DNA from: Acidobacteriota bacterium
Lineage (GTDB): Bacteria; Acidobacteriota; Blastocatellia; RBC074
Assembly: GCA_016710075.1 (NCBI GenBank)
Contig: JADJLO010000015.1
Span: forward strand, 1-64,000
Reading direction: 5' to 3'
Length of the DNA: 64,000 nucleotides
In this document: piece after piece, positions 10,582 to 21,784 of the stretch
Layout: every line of letters begins with the position of its first letter
Numbering within the stretch: position 1 is the first letter of the stretch
Made by a program: the position numbers and the translations under genes
The notes under the pieces: generated by a model
Seen by the model: the letters and a program-made list of their open reading frames with translations, nothing else
The model's database searches: none
Told to the model about the DNA's origin: nothing

Positions 10582-11541
10582 ATGCACATGATTATCAATC
10601 CCACTGCGGCGCGGGGCGGCACGCGCTCAGAGTGGGAGAAAATGCGTCCCGATCTGATCGCAGCCGGGTTGAAATTCACGGAGCACCTGACGTCTCAACC
10701 AGGGGATGCCATCGAAGCAACCCGCAAGGCCTTGAGTTCGGGTGAAGATGCGGTTATTGCAGTCGGCGGAGACGGGACGCTCAACGAAGTCGTCAACGGT
10801 TACTTTGATCCATCCGGGAAGCCGGTCAATCCTCTGGCCGCAATCGGGTTGATCCCTAGCGGAACCGGATCGGATTTTCGCAGAACTATTGGTCTTAACA
10901 ATCGGCGGGATGCCGGCCGGGCAATGATATCAATGACGACCCGGAGCCTGGATGTTATGAAGGTCAGCTATGTCGATTCCGCAGGCCTGCCTGTCACCAG
11001 GTATTCAATCAACGTCGTCTCTTTCGGGCTTGGAGGCGATACGGTGAGGATCGTTAATTCCTGGCGGGATAGCCTCCCTTCCTGGATCGGCGGGTTCCCC
11101 AGATTTGTGGCGGCGGCTTTGACGGCACTCAGAAATCATCAGAACACGAGAGTCTCTCTTATGATCGACGGGCAAAAGGAAATAACGATCGAGAGCAACC
11201 TCTTTCTGGCCGCAAATGGAATCTATGCCGGTGGCGGCATGAAATTCGCGCCAAACGCAAAGTCCGATGACGGCTGCTTCGACCTGATCCTCACTGATGG
11301 TTTGAGCCGGATGGATATCCTGCTCGAACTGCCGGGCATCAGAATGGGCCGTCACCTGCTCAACCCCGGAGTCAGTGAGCTCAAAGTCAGGGACTTGAGG
11401 GTTGTAACCGAGCGTCCTCTCAGAGTTGATATCGACGGCGAGTCGGCAGGGTTCACTCCGGCCGCGATCCACATCGTCCCGCACTCCCTGCTCTTCCTTG
11501 TCGGACCGGATAATTCAAACAAACTTCACTTGTCGAAATAG
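10582..11541 (+). CDS. Diacylglycerol kinase-like lipid kinase (YegS/BmrU type)
   Basis: 319 residues. It phosphorylates a lipid such as diacylglycerol, or a sphingoid or glycolipid, with ATP at the membrane. The N-terminal INPTAARGG and the GGDGTLNEVVNG nucleotide-binding motif (residues 62-73) define the DAGK catalytic domain, followed by GLIPSGTGSDFRRTIGL, which is also conserved. The C-terminal part has GGGMKFAPNAKSDDG and VDIDGE as in YegS/DgkB. Its 3' end overlaps the end of the convergent histidine kinase gene by 16 bases. The true lipid substrate is not evident. Confidence 0.9.
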   Translation: MHMIINPTAARGGTRSEWEKMRPDLIAAGLKFTEHLTSQPGDAIEATRKALSSGEDAVIAVGGDGTLNEVVNGYFDPSGKPVNPLAAIGLIPSGTGSDFRRTIGLNNRRDAGRAMISMTTRSLDVMKVSYVDSAGLPVTRYSINVVSFGLGGDTVRIVNSWRDSLPSWIGGFPRFVAAALTALRNHQNTRVSLMIDGQKEITIESNLFLAANGIYAGGGMKFAPNAKSDDGCFDLILTDGLSRMDILLELPGIRMGRHLLNPGVSELKVRDLRVVTERPLRVDIDGESAGFTPAAIHIVPHSLLFLVGPDNSNKLHLSK

Positions 11542-12899
11542 ATGGTAAAGCGGGTCGGCTCGTTTTGAAGGCTGATGAGTGAAAACTCGAACCCATGCTG
11601 GTCAAGAATCTCCTGGACCAGTGTCAGGCCGATGCCCTGACCTTTCTCCCTGGTGCTGAAGAACGGGGTAAAGAGGTTTTCACGGACTTTCTGCGGTATG
11701 CCGCTGCCCGTATCCTCGATGATCAGGTATCTGCGGTTCGATAATTCTCCCATTCTGATGCTGATCGTTCCGTTTTCACCAATTGCCTCAATGGCGTTTT
11801 TGACGATGTTCACCAGCGCCTGGCCGAATTGATTCCGATCAAGTCTGACAATCGGATCACACTGCTTCCATTCCATTTCGATTTTAATTCTCCGATTTTC
11901 AAAATCCGATTTGAAAAGCCAGGCCGTCTCTTGAACCAAATCCTTCAGATTCCGAGGTTGAAGATCCGGCGGGGGCAGGCGGAAAACATCGGCGAAATTT
12001 TTCATGAACTGGTTGAGGTGATCCGTTCGGTTGATGACCACATTCATCGCCATTTCGAAATCCTTTCGATCCTCCGGATTGAGTTGGGCCGAGTAATGAA
12101 GGCTTGAATGGAGCAGGGAATTAGCCGAGCCGATCGAGTTGTTCACTTCGTGCGACATCAGACGGATCACTTTTTCGTAGGCATTCTTTTCAGCCTGCCG
12201 CAGTTCTTCGGTCAGTTCTTCAATCAGGTAAAAGTCCCTTGAGAATCCCCTGTCGAGAAAACTGGACCTGAAGCATCTGAGTCTCCTGCTGCCGGCAGTC
12301 GAGATGATGCGAGATTCGCCGATTATCAATTCTTCGAGAGCGGCGGTGATCGGCCGGTCAATTTCAGAGAGCCTTCTGCAGATGAGGTAATCAGCCTCAA
12401 TCTGCAGTATCTGCAAAGCCGCCGGATTGGCCGTCGAAATGCGCCTGTCGAAATCGAGAGTCAGAATGCCGGAAGGAGATCCCTGCATGATTTTTTCCAT
12501 GAAGAAATTCTGCTCCTGCAGCCTCGTCCGCTCATCGCGCAGGTTGTCGATCATGCGGTTGTATATGCCTACGAGTTTATCCATCTCCGGATGGCCGACT
12601 TCCCCTGAACCGAGAGGTGAAATCGTTATCATCATGAATTCCGCGCCGGTGCTGATCAGTTAGAGTGTGCCGAAAATTGCCCGGACAAGCTTCAATCCAG
12701 TGTAGAACGAAATGACGAATGCCGCTTCCAGCGCGATCAGCCAGATGCGCCATGAACGGTTGCCGATGAGCAGATAGATCGACAGAGAGGCGAAGATCAG
12801 ATGCAGAACGAGAATGTAGCCGATCAGCCTGCTTCTGAGGCTGATTCGCCCAGTCAGTTTTAGAGTGTTTCGGTTGATCAACTTGTCTCCGCCAATCAA
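11526..12899 (-). pseudogene. Membrane sensor histidine kinase (NtrY/AtoS-like), frameshifted
   Basis: It pairs with the sigma-54 response regulator just upstream, whose stop it overlaps (ATGA at 12896-12899). The N-terminal piece (12660-12899) has two membrane helices, LIGYILVLHLIFASLSIYLLI and a second hydrophobic stretch. A stop at 12660 and a second frame change near 12600 then interrupt a HAMP-like linker. The rest is intact: PAS-like SPSGILTLDFDRRI, H-box RLMSHEVNNSIG, N-box KNAIEAIGENG, G1 EDTGSGI and G2 GQGIGLTLVQEIL. HisKA and HATPase domains are complete, so a real protein of about 455 aa is likely if the two indels are errors. The signal is unknown. Confidence 0.82.
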
Positions 12900-14274
12900 T
12901 CCTCGACTTTAATGTCGTGCTTTTCAAATCTGCGATAGAGCGCGGCCCTGCTTAATCCGAGCGCTTCAGCCACCCGGCTGATATTGTTGTCGTAAAACCG
13001 CAAGGCCTTGATGATCATTGCTTTTTCGATGTCGTCAATAGTCATGCTTCCAACATGAGGGAGGGCGTCACGTTGATCGTCGCTGACATCCATATCCATG
13101 GTCAGTTTGAAATCGTCCACTTCAAGGAATCTTTCCCGGTGATGAGCACCGCGCGCTCGATCAGGTGTTTGAGCTGACGGATATTGCCGGGCCAGCTCTG
13201 GTTCTGAAGCCAGATCAGAGCGGCTTTACCGATCGAGAGATGATCGCGGCGATAGACTCTCTCCATGTTTTTTACAAAGTGTGCGGCGATGGCCGGTATG
13301 TCGGAAGCCCGATCTCTGAGCGGCGGCAGGTGTATTGTGATCAGGTTGAGCCGATAGAGCAGGTCTTCTCTGAACTGTCCGGTTGCGACAAGGTCGGGCA
13401 GGTTGCGGTTGGTTGCTGAAATCACCCTGACATCAACCGTTCTGGTTGTGCTTGAACCGAGCACTTCATAAGTCCGGTCCTGCAGCACTCGCAGCAGCTT
13501 GACCTGCGAGCCAGGATCGAGATCTCCAATCTCGTCGAGAAAGATGGTTCCGGCGTCGGCCATAACAAACCTGCCCTTGCGATCTGACCGGGCATCTGTG
13601 AATGCCCCGCGAACATGTCCAAACATCTCACTCTCGAATAGTGCCGGCGGGATGCCTCCAAGGTTCACTTTAACGAAAGGCGCGGCTTTGCGGTGGCTGT
13701 TGCGGTGGATCGCATCCGCGATCATCTCCTTGCCCGTGCCGCTTTCGCCGGTGATCAGAACCGAGGCGTCTGTCGAAGCGATCCGGCCGATCAGTTCGAG
13801 AACTCTGACGATCTTGGGGTCCTTGCCAATCACCGAGCTGAAGTCATATCCGGCGTCGAGCTCTTCTCTGGTCGCGGCCCGTCGTTTGGGCTCTTTCGCT
13901 TTTGCCGCCGCCAGTTCGAGCGCCGTCCCGACTGCCTGCAGAATCTGCTGATGCGTCCATGGCTTGGTGACGAAATCCGAAGCCCCGGCACGGATGCCGG
14001 CAACCGCCAGCTCGATCGACCCCCAGGCTGTGATCAATATGACCGGAAGCTCTGTATATGATGTCCTGATCCGACGCAACAGATCCAGCCCCTCCTCCCC
14101 GCTCGTCTGCCTCGAAAAATTCATGTCCTGAAGCACCAGCTTGATCTCCCCTTTTTCAAGCTCAACCAGAGCTTCCGTAGGCGATGAGACGGAGATCGAC
14201 TGCAAACCGGATTGCTTCAACAGCAACGCCAGCGACGCAGTCACCGATGGATCGTCGTCAATAATCAGTATCAT
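12896..14274 (-). pseudogene. Sigma-54-dependent response regulator (NtrC family), one frameshift
   Basis: It receives phosphate from the adjacent kinase and activates sigma-54 promoters. Receiver domain (1-120): IIDDDPS, phospho-Asp in LVLQDMNF, and TAWGS. AAA+ domain: Walker A GESGTGKE, a GAFTDA version of the GAFTGA loop, and Walker B MADAGTIFLDEIGD. A frame change near 13115 (TTGAAG where TTGGAAG would restore the frame) separates it from the Fis-type DNA-binding end, NNISRVAEALGLSRAALYRRF. With one base restored the protein has about 459 aa and full family length. It lies 135 bases downstream of the efflux operon, on the same strand. Confidence 0.87.
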
Positions 14275-14287
14275 TGAATACCCGGGT

Positions 14288-14412
14288 AGAAGAAGAAGAG
14301 AAGAAGAATGGATTACGAAACAGACGAAAAAACAAGCAACTGCTCAGCCCCTGCTGATTTTTCGGCTTTTTCGGTTATTCCGTTTGTTTCGTAATCTCCT
14401 TCTTCTTCTTCA
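14288..14412. repeat. Inverted pair of 9-bp degenerate repeats (copy A)
   Basis: Left arm 14288-14330 (GAAGAAGAA run, then GATTACGAAACAGACGAAA) and right arm 14359-14412 (complement, ending GTTTCGTAATCTCC then TTCTTCTTC). The internal unit is about GAAACAGAC with period 9. The right arm abuts and runs to the stop of the last permease gene. The same sequence family recurs at 29.2, 45.1, 47.1-47.3 and 55.5-55.6 kb. Confidence 0.75.
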
Positions 14413-15681
14413 CTCGTAATGAAGCGCTTCGGCCGGATGAATTTTCGTGGCCATCCGGCTGGGATACAACCCGCAAAGCACCGTCAGAGCGTAAATAAGA
14501 ATAACAGAAATTATCATGCTCATGACATAAACTCTCAAACTTATGAAATCGATCACCTTCAGAATCTGGAATTGAGAGACGATGATAATACCAATCGCGA
14601 GCCCGAAGGTGGAGATGATGACCAGTTCGCCCAGAATCTGCTGATAGATTTTGTTTTTGGTTGCCCCTTTGGCGCGGCGCAACCCTATCTCACGGGTTCT
14701 CTGCGTGACATTCTGCCACAAAACCCCTGTCAGCCCCATCGCTACCATGATCATCAGAAATGCGGCGATAAGTCCGCCCGCGATAACCGGAGCGAGTCTG
14801 ATCAAATTCATCTCTTCGCGCATTTTGGAGAGAGGTTCAATTTCGAACGAGAAATTTCTGGCGCTGTTCTGCAAACGCTTGATCAGGCGCTCTTCAAGAG
14901 CTGCCGTTGCGCCAGGTCGAACTTTGATGAGCATATTATTCGGGGTTTTTTCCATCTTGTCGTCAATGGTGATGCGCCTGAACATGAAGTTTTCGGAAGC
15001 CGCATATTCGCCGTCTTTTCTGAAATCCGAGATGACGCCGACAATGCGCCGAGGCGGTTCATTCGATTGTTCTTTATCGGGGCCTTTTTTTGGCCGCCGT
15101 GGTTCTTTCCCGATGGGATCGGAGTCGCCGAAGAGTTCCCTGGCCATGAGCTGATTGATGACCACGGGCTGATATTGCTGCCCGTCATCCTCCCTGCTGA
15201 ACCAGCGGCCCAGGACTACCTGCAATCCCAGAGCTTTCTGGAAGTCATCGGAGACGATATCAACGCCAAAACGGATAGGCACTCCATCCCCGTCCATAGC
15301 GGATTCCATGGTCGAGTTGGAATACGGAGCGATCGTGGCAAAACTCACCTCCTCCACTTCCGGGAATTCCCTGACCGCTATGGCCAACTGCCTGACGGTC
15401 TCGGCTTTGCTGTTGACTGCCTGTGGAGACCCGGGCTGAGCCGGTTCGTTGTTTCTACTCGTTTCGCTGGCCACCGATTCTTCTCTGTTCTGGTTGTCGG
15501 ATATCCCGATTCTCCAGACGTTTTGATATTCGAAACCGATTGGTTTGAGGTAGTTGTCGATGTAAAACACTCCACCGAGAATCGCCGCGAAAAGCACGAT
15601 GAAAGAAAAGAAAATCTCGATCATGATGAGAATATTCACGCGCTTGCGGTTCCAGACCAGTTTGATCATATGTTTGATCAT
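14410..15681 (-). CDS. ABC transporter permease, MacB/FtsX family (second subunit)
   Basis: 423 residues. One N-terminal membrane helix (residues about 17-40), a MacB periplasmic core domain (about 60-280, with VVLGRWFSREDDGQ and VVINQLMARELFGDSDPIGK), and three C-terminal FtsX helices with the conserved QRTREIGLRRAKGATK coupling segment. It starts four bases inside the preceding permease (ATGA overlap at 15678-15681), indicating translational coupling. Together with the first permease it would form the membrane channel of a MacAB-like exporter of peptides, lipopeptides or macrolides; the substrate is unknown. Confidence 0.9.
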   Translation of the reverse strand: MIKHMIKLVWNRKRVNILIMIEIFFSFIVLFAAILGGVFYIDNYLKPIGFEYQNVWRIGISDNQNREESVASETSRNNEPAQPGSPQAVNSKAETVRQLAIAVREFPEVEEVSFATIAPYSNSTMESAMDGDGVPIRFGVDIVSDDFQKALGLQVVLGRWFSREDDGQQYQPVVINQLMARELFGDSDPIGKEPRRPKKGPDKEQSNEPPRRIVGVISDFRKDGEYAASENFMFRRITIDDKMEKTPNNMLIKVRPGATAALEERLIKRLQNSARNFSFEIEPLSKMREEMNLIRLAPVIAGGLIAAFLMIMVAMGLTGVLWQNVTQRTREIGLRRAKGATKNKIYQQILGELVIISTFGLAIGIIIVSQFQILKVIDFISLRVYVMSMIISVILIYALTVLCGLYPSRMATKIHPAEALHYE

Positions 15682-16922
15682 CGGACACCTCCCTTGAGCG
15701 CATCGACTGGATGAAGCCTTGACATCTTCCAGGCGGGATAGACCCCGGAGAAGACCCCAAAAAAGAGAGCGAGTGTCAACCCGTATGTGAAGATCCGGTA
15801 GTTCATTTGAAATTCGGAATAGGGGATGAGATTGCTGCGGCTGATTGCGTCGAGGACAAGCAACGAGCCAATCAATCCCAGCAGGCCTCCGAGCAGCGTG
15901 AGCACGACATTTTCAACGATGAACTGCCCGACCAGAGTCCACGAAGAAGCGCCGAATGCCTTGCGGACCCCGATCTCGCCGGCTCTTTCAAGAATGCGGC
16001 TGACATTGATGTTCACCAGATTGATGGTTGGAAGTATCATAAAAAGCACCATGAAAAGAACGATTACAGCCAGCAGTTTGCCGGGTTGACTCTCAAAGTT
16101 CGACGATGGAATGATATTCCTCGAAGCCTGTTCGAAGGTTGTATCGAGTCCTCCAAAAGCCTTGTTAAACTGTTTTGTGTCGGGGAATTCAACGTTGGCG
16201 AGCCTCGTCTTAAACTCTTCCCTGATCGCGGGAAGATCGGATTTGTTCTTTGCCAGAACCAGAGCCTGAAACTCTCCTCTCAGGTTCTGATTCCGATAGG
16301 ACGCAGTCTTGTTCGTGCTGATCGGCGCCCAGACATCCGAGAACGAAGCAAACCTGAGGAACGGGACATTCGCAACCACTCCGGCAATCCTGAATCTCTG
16401 CCCGTCGATTTCAAGGGTTTTCCCGACCGCGGACTCTCCGCCGAAGACCTTGTCTCGCGTCGCCTGATTGATGACGGCGACGAAATTTCCGTTCTTCTCA
16501 TCGTCCGCGGTGTAAGGGGCCCCTTCTAGAAACCTGAAGTCGAAAATATCCCAGAAATTGCCGTCGGTTCGCTTGAGAAAGAGCTTCACCTTCTCGCCTT
16601 CCCTGAAGGTGTATGTCGTTTCAAAGACGGAGAAGATCGTAACATTCTCGACACCTGGAAGCGTCTTAACATAGCGGTTGAGAAAACCGTAGCCGGCCGG
16701 TCCTGTCGATATGGCATCCGGCCCCTCATACTTGACGGCATAAACTCCCAGGGCTCTGTCGGTCTTTGTTTCCGGCGAATGCGGGCCGAATATGTGATCG
16801 AAGACGGCCGTCACAACCATCAGTATGATCAGCGTGAAACTGATCGCAAACAGGCTGATGAAGGTGAAAAATTTCCGCCTGGTGAGAACTTTCAGCGAGA
16901 TTTTGATGTAGTTTTTCAGCAT
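15678..16922 (-). CDS. ABC transporter permease, MacB/FtsX family (first subunit)
   Basis: 414 residues with the same plan as its partner: an N-terminal helix (FTFISLFAISFTLIILMVV), a periplasmic MacB_PCD domain (about 50-270), and a C-terminal FtsX domain with three helices and ILERAGEIGVRKAFGASS. AAGAAG precedes ATG 16922, 9 bases after the ATPase stop. Two non-identical permeases side by side suggest a heterodimer, unlike classical MacB where ATPase and permease are fused. Confidence 0.9.
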   Translation of the reverse strand: MLKNYIKISLKVLTRRKFFTFISLFAISFTLIILMVVTAVFDHIFGPHSPETKTDRALGVYAVKYEGPDAISTGPAGYGFLNRYVKTLPGVENVTIFSVFETTYTFREGEKVKLFLKRTDGNFWDIFDFRFLEGAPYTADDEKNGNFVAVINQATRDKVFGGESAVGKTLEIDGQRFRIAGVVANVPFLRFASFSDVWAPISTNKTASYRNQNLRGEFQALVLAKNKSDLPAIREEFKTRLANVEFPDTKQFNKAFGGLDTTFEQASRNIIPSSNFESQPGKLLAVIVLFMVLFMILPTINLVNINVSRILERAGEIGVRKAFGASSWTLVGQFIVENVVLTLLGGLLGLIGSLLVLDAISRSNLIPYSEFQMNYRIFTYGLTLALFFGVFSGVYPAWKMSRLHPVDALKGGVR

Positions 16923-16931
16923 ACTTCTTTT

Positions 16932-17672
<741 letters not shown>

Positions 17673-17700
17673 AGTTCAAGCTCCTTCACTATTTATTTAT

Positions 17701-18948
17701 TTATTTAATGTTCAGTTCTTTTGCATAGAGGTAGTCGGTCATATCCGAAATAATCACTTCATCGCCTTCAAGCAGGCCGGAGAGAATTTCGAAATACTCG
17801 GCGCTGGAGATGCCGAATCTGACAGGGGTTCTGACGGCTGTCTGTCCGCGAACGACAAACACTTCGCGGGATCCGTCGCCGCCGGCAAATGGGCCTTTCT
17901 TCAGCCTGAGAACATTTTCTTTGCGTTCTGCGGACAACTGGACATCCACCCGCAGATTCGGCCTGAGCGTCTGGCTGGATTTCTCGTCCAGGCCGATAAC
18001 CAGTGTGATCACGCCGTTGTTCACAGTCGGGTTGATTCGAGTGATGCTGCCGGTGAGGGTCGTCGTTTCGTTGACTTTGACCGAAGCCGGCAACCCGGCA
18101 GATAGCCTGTTTGTATGCACATCCGAAACTCCGGCCTCGACGCGGAATGAGCCAAGATCGGCGATTCTGGCAAGCAGCGCGCCTTTCTGAACAGTTGCAC
18201 CCTCCTCGTTGATCACCCAGGTCAGCACTCCGTCCCTGTCGGATTTGGTCGTCGCCAGTTCGAGCTGGCGGCGAGATTCGGTCTTTTCCTGTTCGAGCGT
18301 CCTCATCTCAAGGAGGAGTCCCTCGATCTGAGTTTTGGTGAGCAACTGAGAAGTTCGTCGCGACGCTTCGAGCTGCTTGAGCTCGAAGCGGGTCTTTTCC
18401 TCTGCGATCTCCACTTCCTTCATCTTCTCATCTGAAAGCAGTCCCTGCTCGAAGAGAGCCCTGGTACGCGAGGTCGCCGCCTTCGCCGATTTATAGTCGA
18501 GGTTCTTGATCTCCCACTGGTTTTGCAGGCTGTTGAGTGTGTTTTCAAGATCAAGCCGGGCTTTTGCCTGCTGGTTCTGCTTCAATTCGATCTGCTGGTT
18601 TATCTTTTCCAGCGCCAGCACGGATTCGTTGAGATCCAGCTCGATGATCGGTTCGCCTTTCTTGAGAATGGCCCCGGGTCTCTTGAGAATCTTCAATACC
18701 CGGGCGTTGAGAGGGGAAGAGAGCACCTGTTCGAATTCAGGAATGACGGTGCCGGTAGCCGTAACCGTCGATTCAACAGGCCCCGTATCGACACGCGTCG
18801 TCCTGAAACGCGCACGGGCAATCGACGGCTTGAGCAGTCGCGGCCCCCAGATCAGCACCACTGCCGCGATAGTAACTATCGTCAGCCCGGCTGCCACTCT
18901 TTTTGTTATCCTCTTCCGTCTGAATGAAGCGTCAAGTTCGCGATCCAT
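17701..18948 (-). CDS. Periplasmic adaptor (membrane fusion) protein, HlyD/MacA-like
   Basis: 415 residues, first gene of the efflux operon. One N-terminal membrane helix (AAGLTIVTIAAVVLIWGPRLL), then a lipoyl/biotinyl-like half (RVLKILKRPGAILKKGEPIIELD), a long coiled-coil hairpin (about 115-235), the second half-motif, and a beta-barrel domain (VNETTTLTGSITRINPTV). It would bridge the inner-membrane permeases to an outer-membrane TolC-type channel, which is not encoded in this window. GAGGG precedes ATG 18948. Confidence 0.9.
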   Translation of the reverse strand: MDRELDASFRRKRITKRVAAGLTIVTIAAVVLIWGPRLLKPSIARARFRTTRVDTGPVESTVTATGTVIPEFEQVLSSPLNARVLKILKRPGAILKKGEPIIELDLNESVLALEKINQQIELKQNQQAKARLDLENTLNSLQNQWEIKNLDYKSAKAATSRTRALFEQGLLSDEKMKEVEIAEEKTRFELKQLEASRRTSQLLTKTQIEGLLLEMRTLEQEKTESRRQLELATTKSDRDGVLTWVINEEGATVQKGALLARIADLGSFRVEAGVSDVHTNRLSAGLPASVKVNETTTLTGSITRINPTVNNGVITLVIGLDEKSSQTLRPNLRVDVQLSAERKENVLRLKKGPFAGGDGSREVFVVRGQTAVRTPVRFGISSAEYFEILSGLLEGDEVIISDMTDYLYAKELNIK

Positions 18949-19228
18949 ATGCCCTCTTCTTTTTTTTTGTAATACCCGATCCGAGTCTGCAATCCCCGGA
19001 CCAGACCAAAATTACTGATTTTAAATCGATTAGCGCTCTCCCGCTGCCTTCTGCTGTCCGGTGCCGCACATTTTATCGTTCGGAACCGGACACATTTTTT
19101 GAGGCAAACCAGAAAAGATATCTTGAAAAGATCAAGCGTTATCAATTACTCTCTACTTCCCACTATTTGACCGGTAAATATTCACCGTGGCGCAACGTGT
19201 GACTCAACCTCATAAATTCAGTTTTAAA

Positions 19229-20944
19229 ATGAAATATAGAACGCTGATCTTCGTTTCCTTGTCTTTGCCGGTACTATTGATTGCCAGTCTGCTGATTCCA
19301 GACGGCGAGAGGGTGGTACGGGTCAGGGCGGCCGGCGAACAACCGGTCATAGCGCGCATCAAGGTGAGGGATGAGGAAGAGCTTAACCGGCTTGTCACCT
19401 CGGGTCTCGATCTGCTTGAAATGCGCCAGGGCCGGGATCTTTTCATTCTGACGACGAATGAACAACTGGAGAAACTGCGTGGCGATGGTTGGGATGTCAG
19501 GATCGATGATGAGGCGACCAGACTGAACGTCATTTCAGAAGCTTCTGCCGCAGCGCTTTTCAGGGACGGCTACAGCACGGCGACGGAGATCCGCCAGCGC
19601 CTGGAATCGCAGGCGGCGGCCTATCCGAACCTGATAGAGTTGTTCAGCTACGGCAAGAGCTGGGAGAAGATCAATACCGGCGATCAGGGCGGACATCCGC
19701 TCTACGGTATCCGCTTGACCAATAGATTGACGGCTGGCCCAAAGCCGACTTTATTTCTGATGGCGGCGATACATGCGCGAGAACTGGTTACCGCCGAGAT
19801 AGCGACGCGATTCATCGACTATCTGTTGAATGGCTATCAGTCTGACGGGGATGTCAGATGGCTGCTCGATGAGCACGCAATTGTGGTCGTGCCCGTCTCC
19901 AATCCCGACGGCAGGGTATTGGCCGAACTGGGGTGGTCGCAGCGAAAAAATACCAACAGGAGTTATGCGACCGGATGCAGCAATCCTCCAAACAGCGCCA
20001 GCCAATACGGTGTCGATCTCAATCGTAATTTCAGTTTCATGTGGGGATTGGTCAACAGACCCACCGAGCCGGCCTGCGGCTTGACCTACCCCGGGCCTGT
20101 TGCCGCATCGGAGCCTGAAACCAGCAGCCTGCAGGACCTGGTCAGATCCCTGTTTCCCGACCAGCGAGGGCCGGCTAACGGCGACAAGGCTCCTTCGGAT
20201 GCGACAGGGATTCTGATTACTCTGCATTCATACGGTAATCTGGTCCTCTGGCCCTGGGGAACCACCAGAAACACCGCTCCAAACAGCGTCGAGCTTGAGG
20301 CAGTCGGCAAAAAGCTTGCTTCTTACAACCAATATCAGGCCAGTCAGGCGATCGAACTTTATCCCGTCTCCGGATCCACCGATGATTGGTCATATGGCGA
20401 GCTTGGTATTGCCTCATACACCTTTGAGATCGGACCTGATAGTGGACCATGTTCCGGTTTCTTCCCGTCATACTCTTGTCTCGATGAAGGCGAAGGCGGG
20501 TCGTTCTGGGCCGGGAATCTACAGGCATTACTCTACGCCGCAAGGATTGCCAGGGCGCCCTATCAACTCTCGCAGGGGCCGACTCCCGAATCGGTCATCG
20601 CCTTTGAAGGCAGCCCCGGCTCCATCACTCTCAAGGCCATCTTCGATGGACGCAGCAACGGCAACCGGGCCATTGCCAATGCGGAATATTACATCGGTCT
20701 GCCGCCATGGCGCGGCGGCGCTCCCGCTGTGTTGAACCCTTCGGATGGGAACTTCGACAGCCCGTTCGAGAACGCAGACGCTCTGATTGGCCCCGTCGCA
20801 AAAGAGAAGCTGATCTTTGTCAGGGCACGGAATACAGACGGCATCTGGGGGCCGGTTCGAGCCACTTCACTCACACGACAGGTGCCCTACATCGGCGCCA
20901 GAACCAGAATATCCAGATCAGGTGTTTTCCGGTCGGTCAGGTAA
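19229..20944 (+). CDS. Secreted M14 zinc carboxypeptidase
   Basis: Carboxypeptidase A/T-like enzyme that removes C-terminal residues outside the cytoplasm. ATG 19229 gives a clear signal peptide (KYRTLIFVSLSLPVLLIASLL). Zinc ligands: HARE (H and E) near residue 186 and LHSYG (His) near 333. Substrate-binding NPDG and RKNTNRS and the catalytic Glu in YTFEIGPD are all present. The N-terminal 100 residues resemble a propeptide and the C-terminal 90 a beta-sandwich extension. It is divergent from the efflux operon; no typical ribosome site is seen. Confidence 0.9.
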   Translation: MKYRTLIFVSLSLPVLLIASLLIPDGERVVRVRAAGEQPVIARIKVRDEEELNRLVTSGLDLLEMRQGRDLFILTTNEQLEKLRGDGWDVRIDDEATRLNVISEASAAALFRDGYSTATEIRQRLESQAAAYPNLIELFSYGKSWEKINTGDQGGHPLYGIRLTNRLTAGPKPTLFLMAAIHARELVTAEIATRFIDYLLNGYQSDGDVRWLLDEHAIVVVPVSNPDGRVLAELGWSQRKNTNRSYATGCSNPPNSASQYGVDLNRNFSFMWGLVNRPTEPACGLTYPGPVAASEPETSSLQDLVRSLFPDQRGPANGDKAPSDATGILITLHSYGNLVLWPWGTTRNTAPNSVELEAVGKKLASYNQYQASQAIELYPVSGSTDDWSYGELGIASYTFEIGPDSGPCSGFFPSYSCLDEGEGGSFWAGNLQALLYAARIARAPYQLSQGPTPESVIAFEGSPGSITLKAIFDGRSNGNRAIANAEYYIGLPPWRGGAPAVLNPSDGNFDSPFENADALIGPVAKEKLIFVRARNTDGIWGPVRATSLTRQVPYIGARTRISRSGVFRSVR

Positions 20945-21144
20945 GTGAAGAACGCGCCTATTCCCCCCCCAGATCGATTCACCACAAAAAGACAAAAGAC
21001 TCAAAAAGATTAACAGCTTAAACTTGCATCTCGCTTGAAGCGCTATTAAGATTCGGTTGCGTTTCAAGTGGGTCGAATCCCCTTTTCGACTTAACTGGCA
21101 AACGGTCTTTATCGCTCGTATTTATTTAAAACCAACAGTTGTTG

Positions 21145-21402
21145 ATGAAAAGTCGAATTCGGGTCGAGATCACAGGCAGGAACGAGTTCTGGCAAAATGC
21201 AGTCCATGTCGAGTGGGATTATCAATTTCCTGATCGAAAACTCGAGGTGGAATCATCAGGATTTCTTCTCGCGCATGAAGACTGGATCGATGATCTCAAG
21301 CGCGTTGCCGCTCAGTGTTTTTGCGAAGTAAAATTCGCACCGCTTGATCCCGGACGAAGGCTGCTCTTTAGAAAACTGCTGGCTCGTGACGGGCACGATT
21401 AA
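21145..21402 (+). CDS. Hypothetical 85-residue protein
   Basis: A small, well-formed frame just ahead of a haem protein gene, 34 bases away. It is rich in charged residues (VEITGRNEFWQN..VEWDYQFPDRKLEVESSG) with one Cys, no signal and no membrane segment. ATG 21145 is preceded by two in-frame TTG codons, so the start is unsettled. I do not recognise the family. Codon use resembles the neighbours. Confidence 0.5.
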   Translation: MKSRIRVEITGRNEFWQNAVHVEWDYQFPDRKLEVESSGFLLAHEDWIDDLKRVAAQCFCEVKFAPLDPGRRLLFRKLLARDGHD

Positions 21403-21436
21403 GTTATCAATTACATCATTGAGGGGTGACTAACAG

Positions 21437-21772
21437 ATGTCCAGGAAAGTAATCAAGATTTCAATTGCACTGATTCTTTTTGCCGGTCTTCTCGGTTCTT
21501 CGATAAACAGGACACAGGCCTACCCGGCCTTCCTTCGCCAGGCTGCAAAGTATGGCGCCAAGAACTGCCTCTTCTGCCATAAGAACGCTGAAGGCGGAGA
21601 AGGATGGAACGAGCGCGGCCAATGGCTCATTGCCGAGAAGGAACGTCGCAAGGCCGAAAGCATCGATCCTGCCTGGCTCAGTGAATACAAGGAGCCTGAA
21701 AAGGCTGAAAAGCCGGAAAAAAAAGAAGGCGACAAGCCCGAAGCCGGTAAAGAAAAGAAGGAAAAACCCTGA
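21437..21772 (+). CDS. Exported small c-type haem protein
   Basis: 111 residues with a signal peptide (ISIALILFAGLLGSS) and one CLFCH haem-c motif near residue 48 in a context (YPAFLRQAAKYGAKNCLFCH) typical of one-haem cytochrome-like proteins of acidobacteria. The last 40 residues are a Lys/Glu/Pro-rich tail (KPEKKEG-like), probably disordered. AGGGG lies before ATG 21437. It is followed by a gluconate-dehydrogenase-subunit-3-like gene, which suggests it passes electrons for a periplasmic dehydrogenase. Confidence 0.75.
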   Translation: MSRKVIKISIALILFAGLLGSSINRTQAYPAFLRQAAKYGAKNCLFCHKNAEGGEGWNERGQWLIAEKERRKAESIDPAWLSEYKEPEKAEKPEKKEGDKPEAGKEKKEKP

Positions 21773-21784
21773 AAACGGTCAATC

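Noticed and set aside
14419..15714. 431-residue frame antisense to the MacB-type permease
   Set aside because: It mirrors a strongly supported gene on the other strand and shows no known motif; the length comes from codon bias of the real gene.
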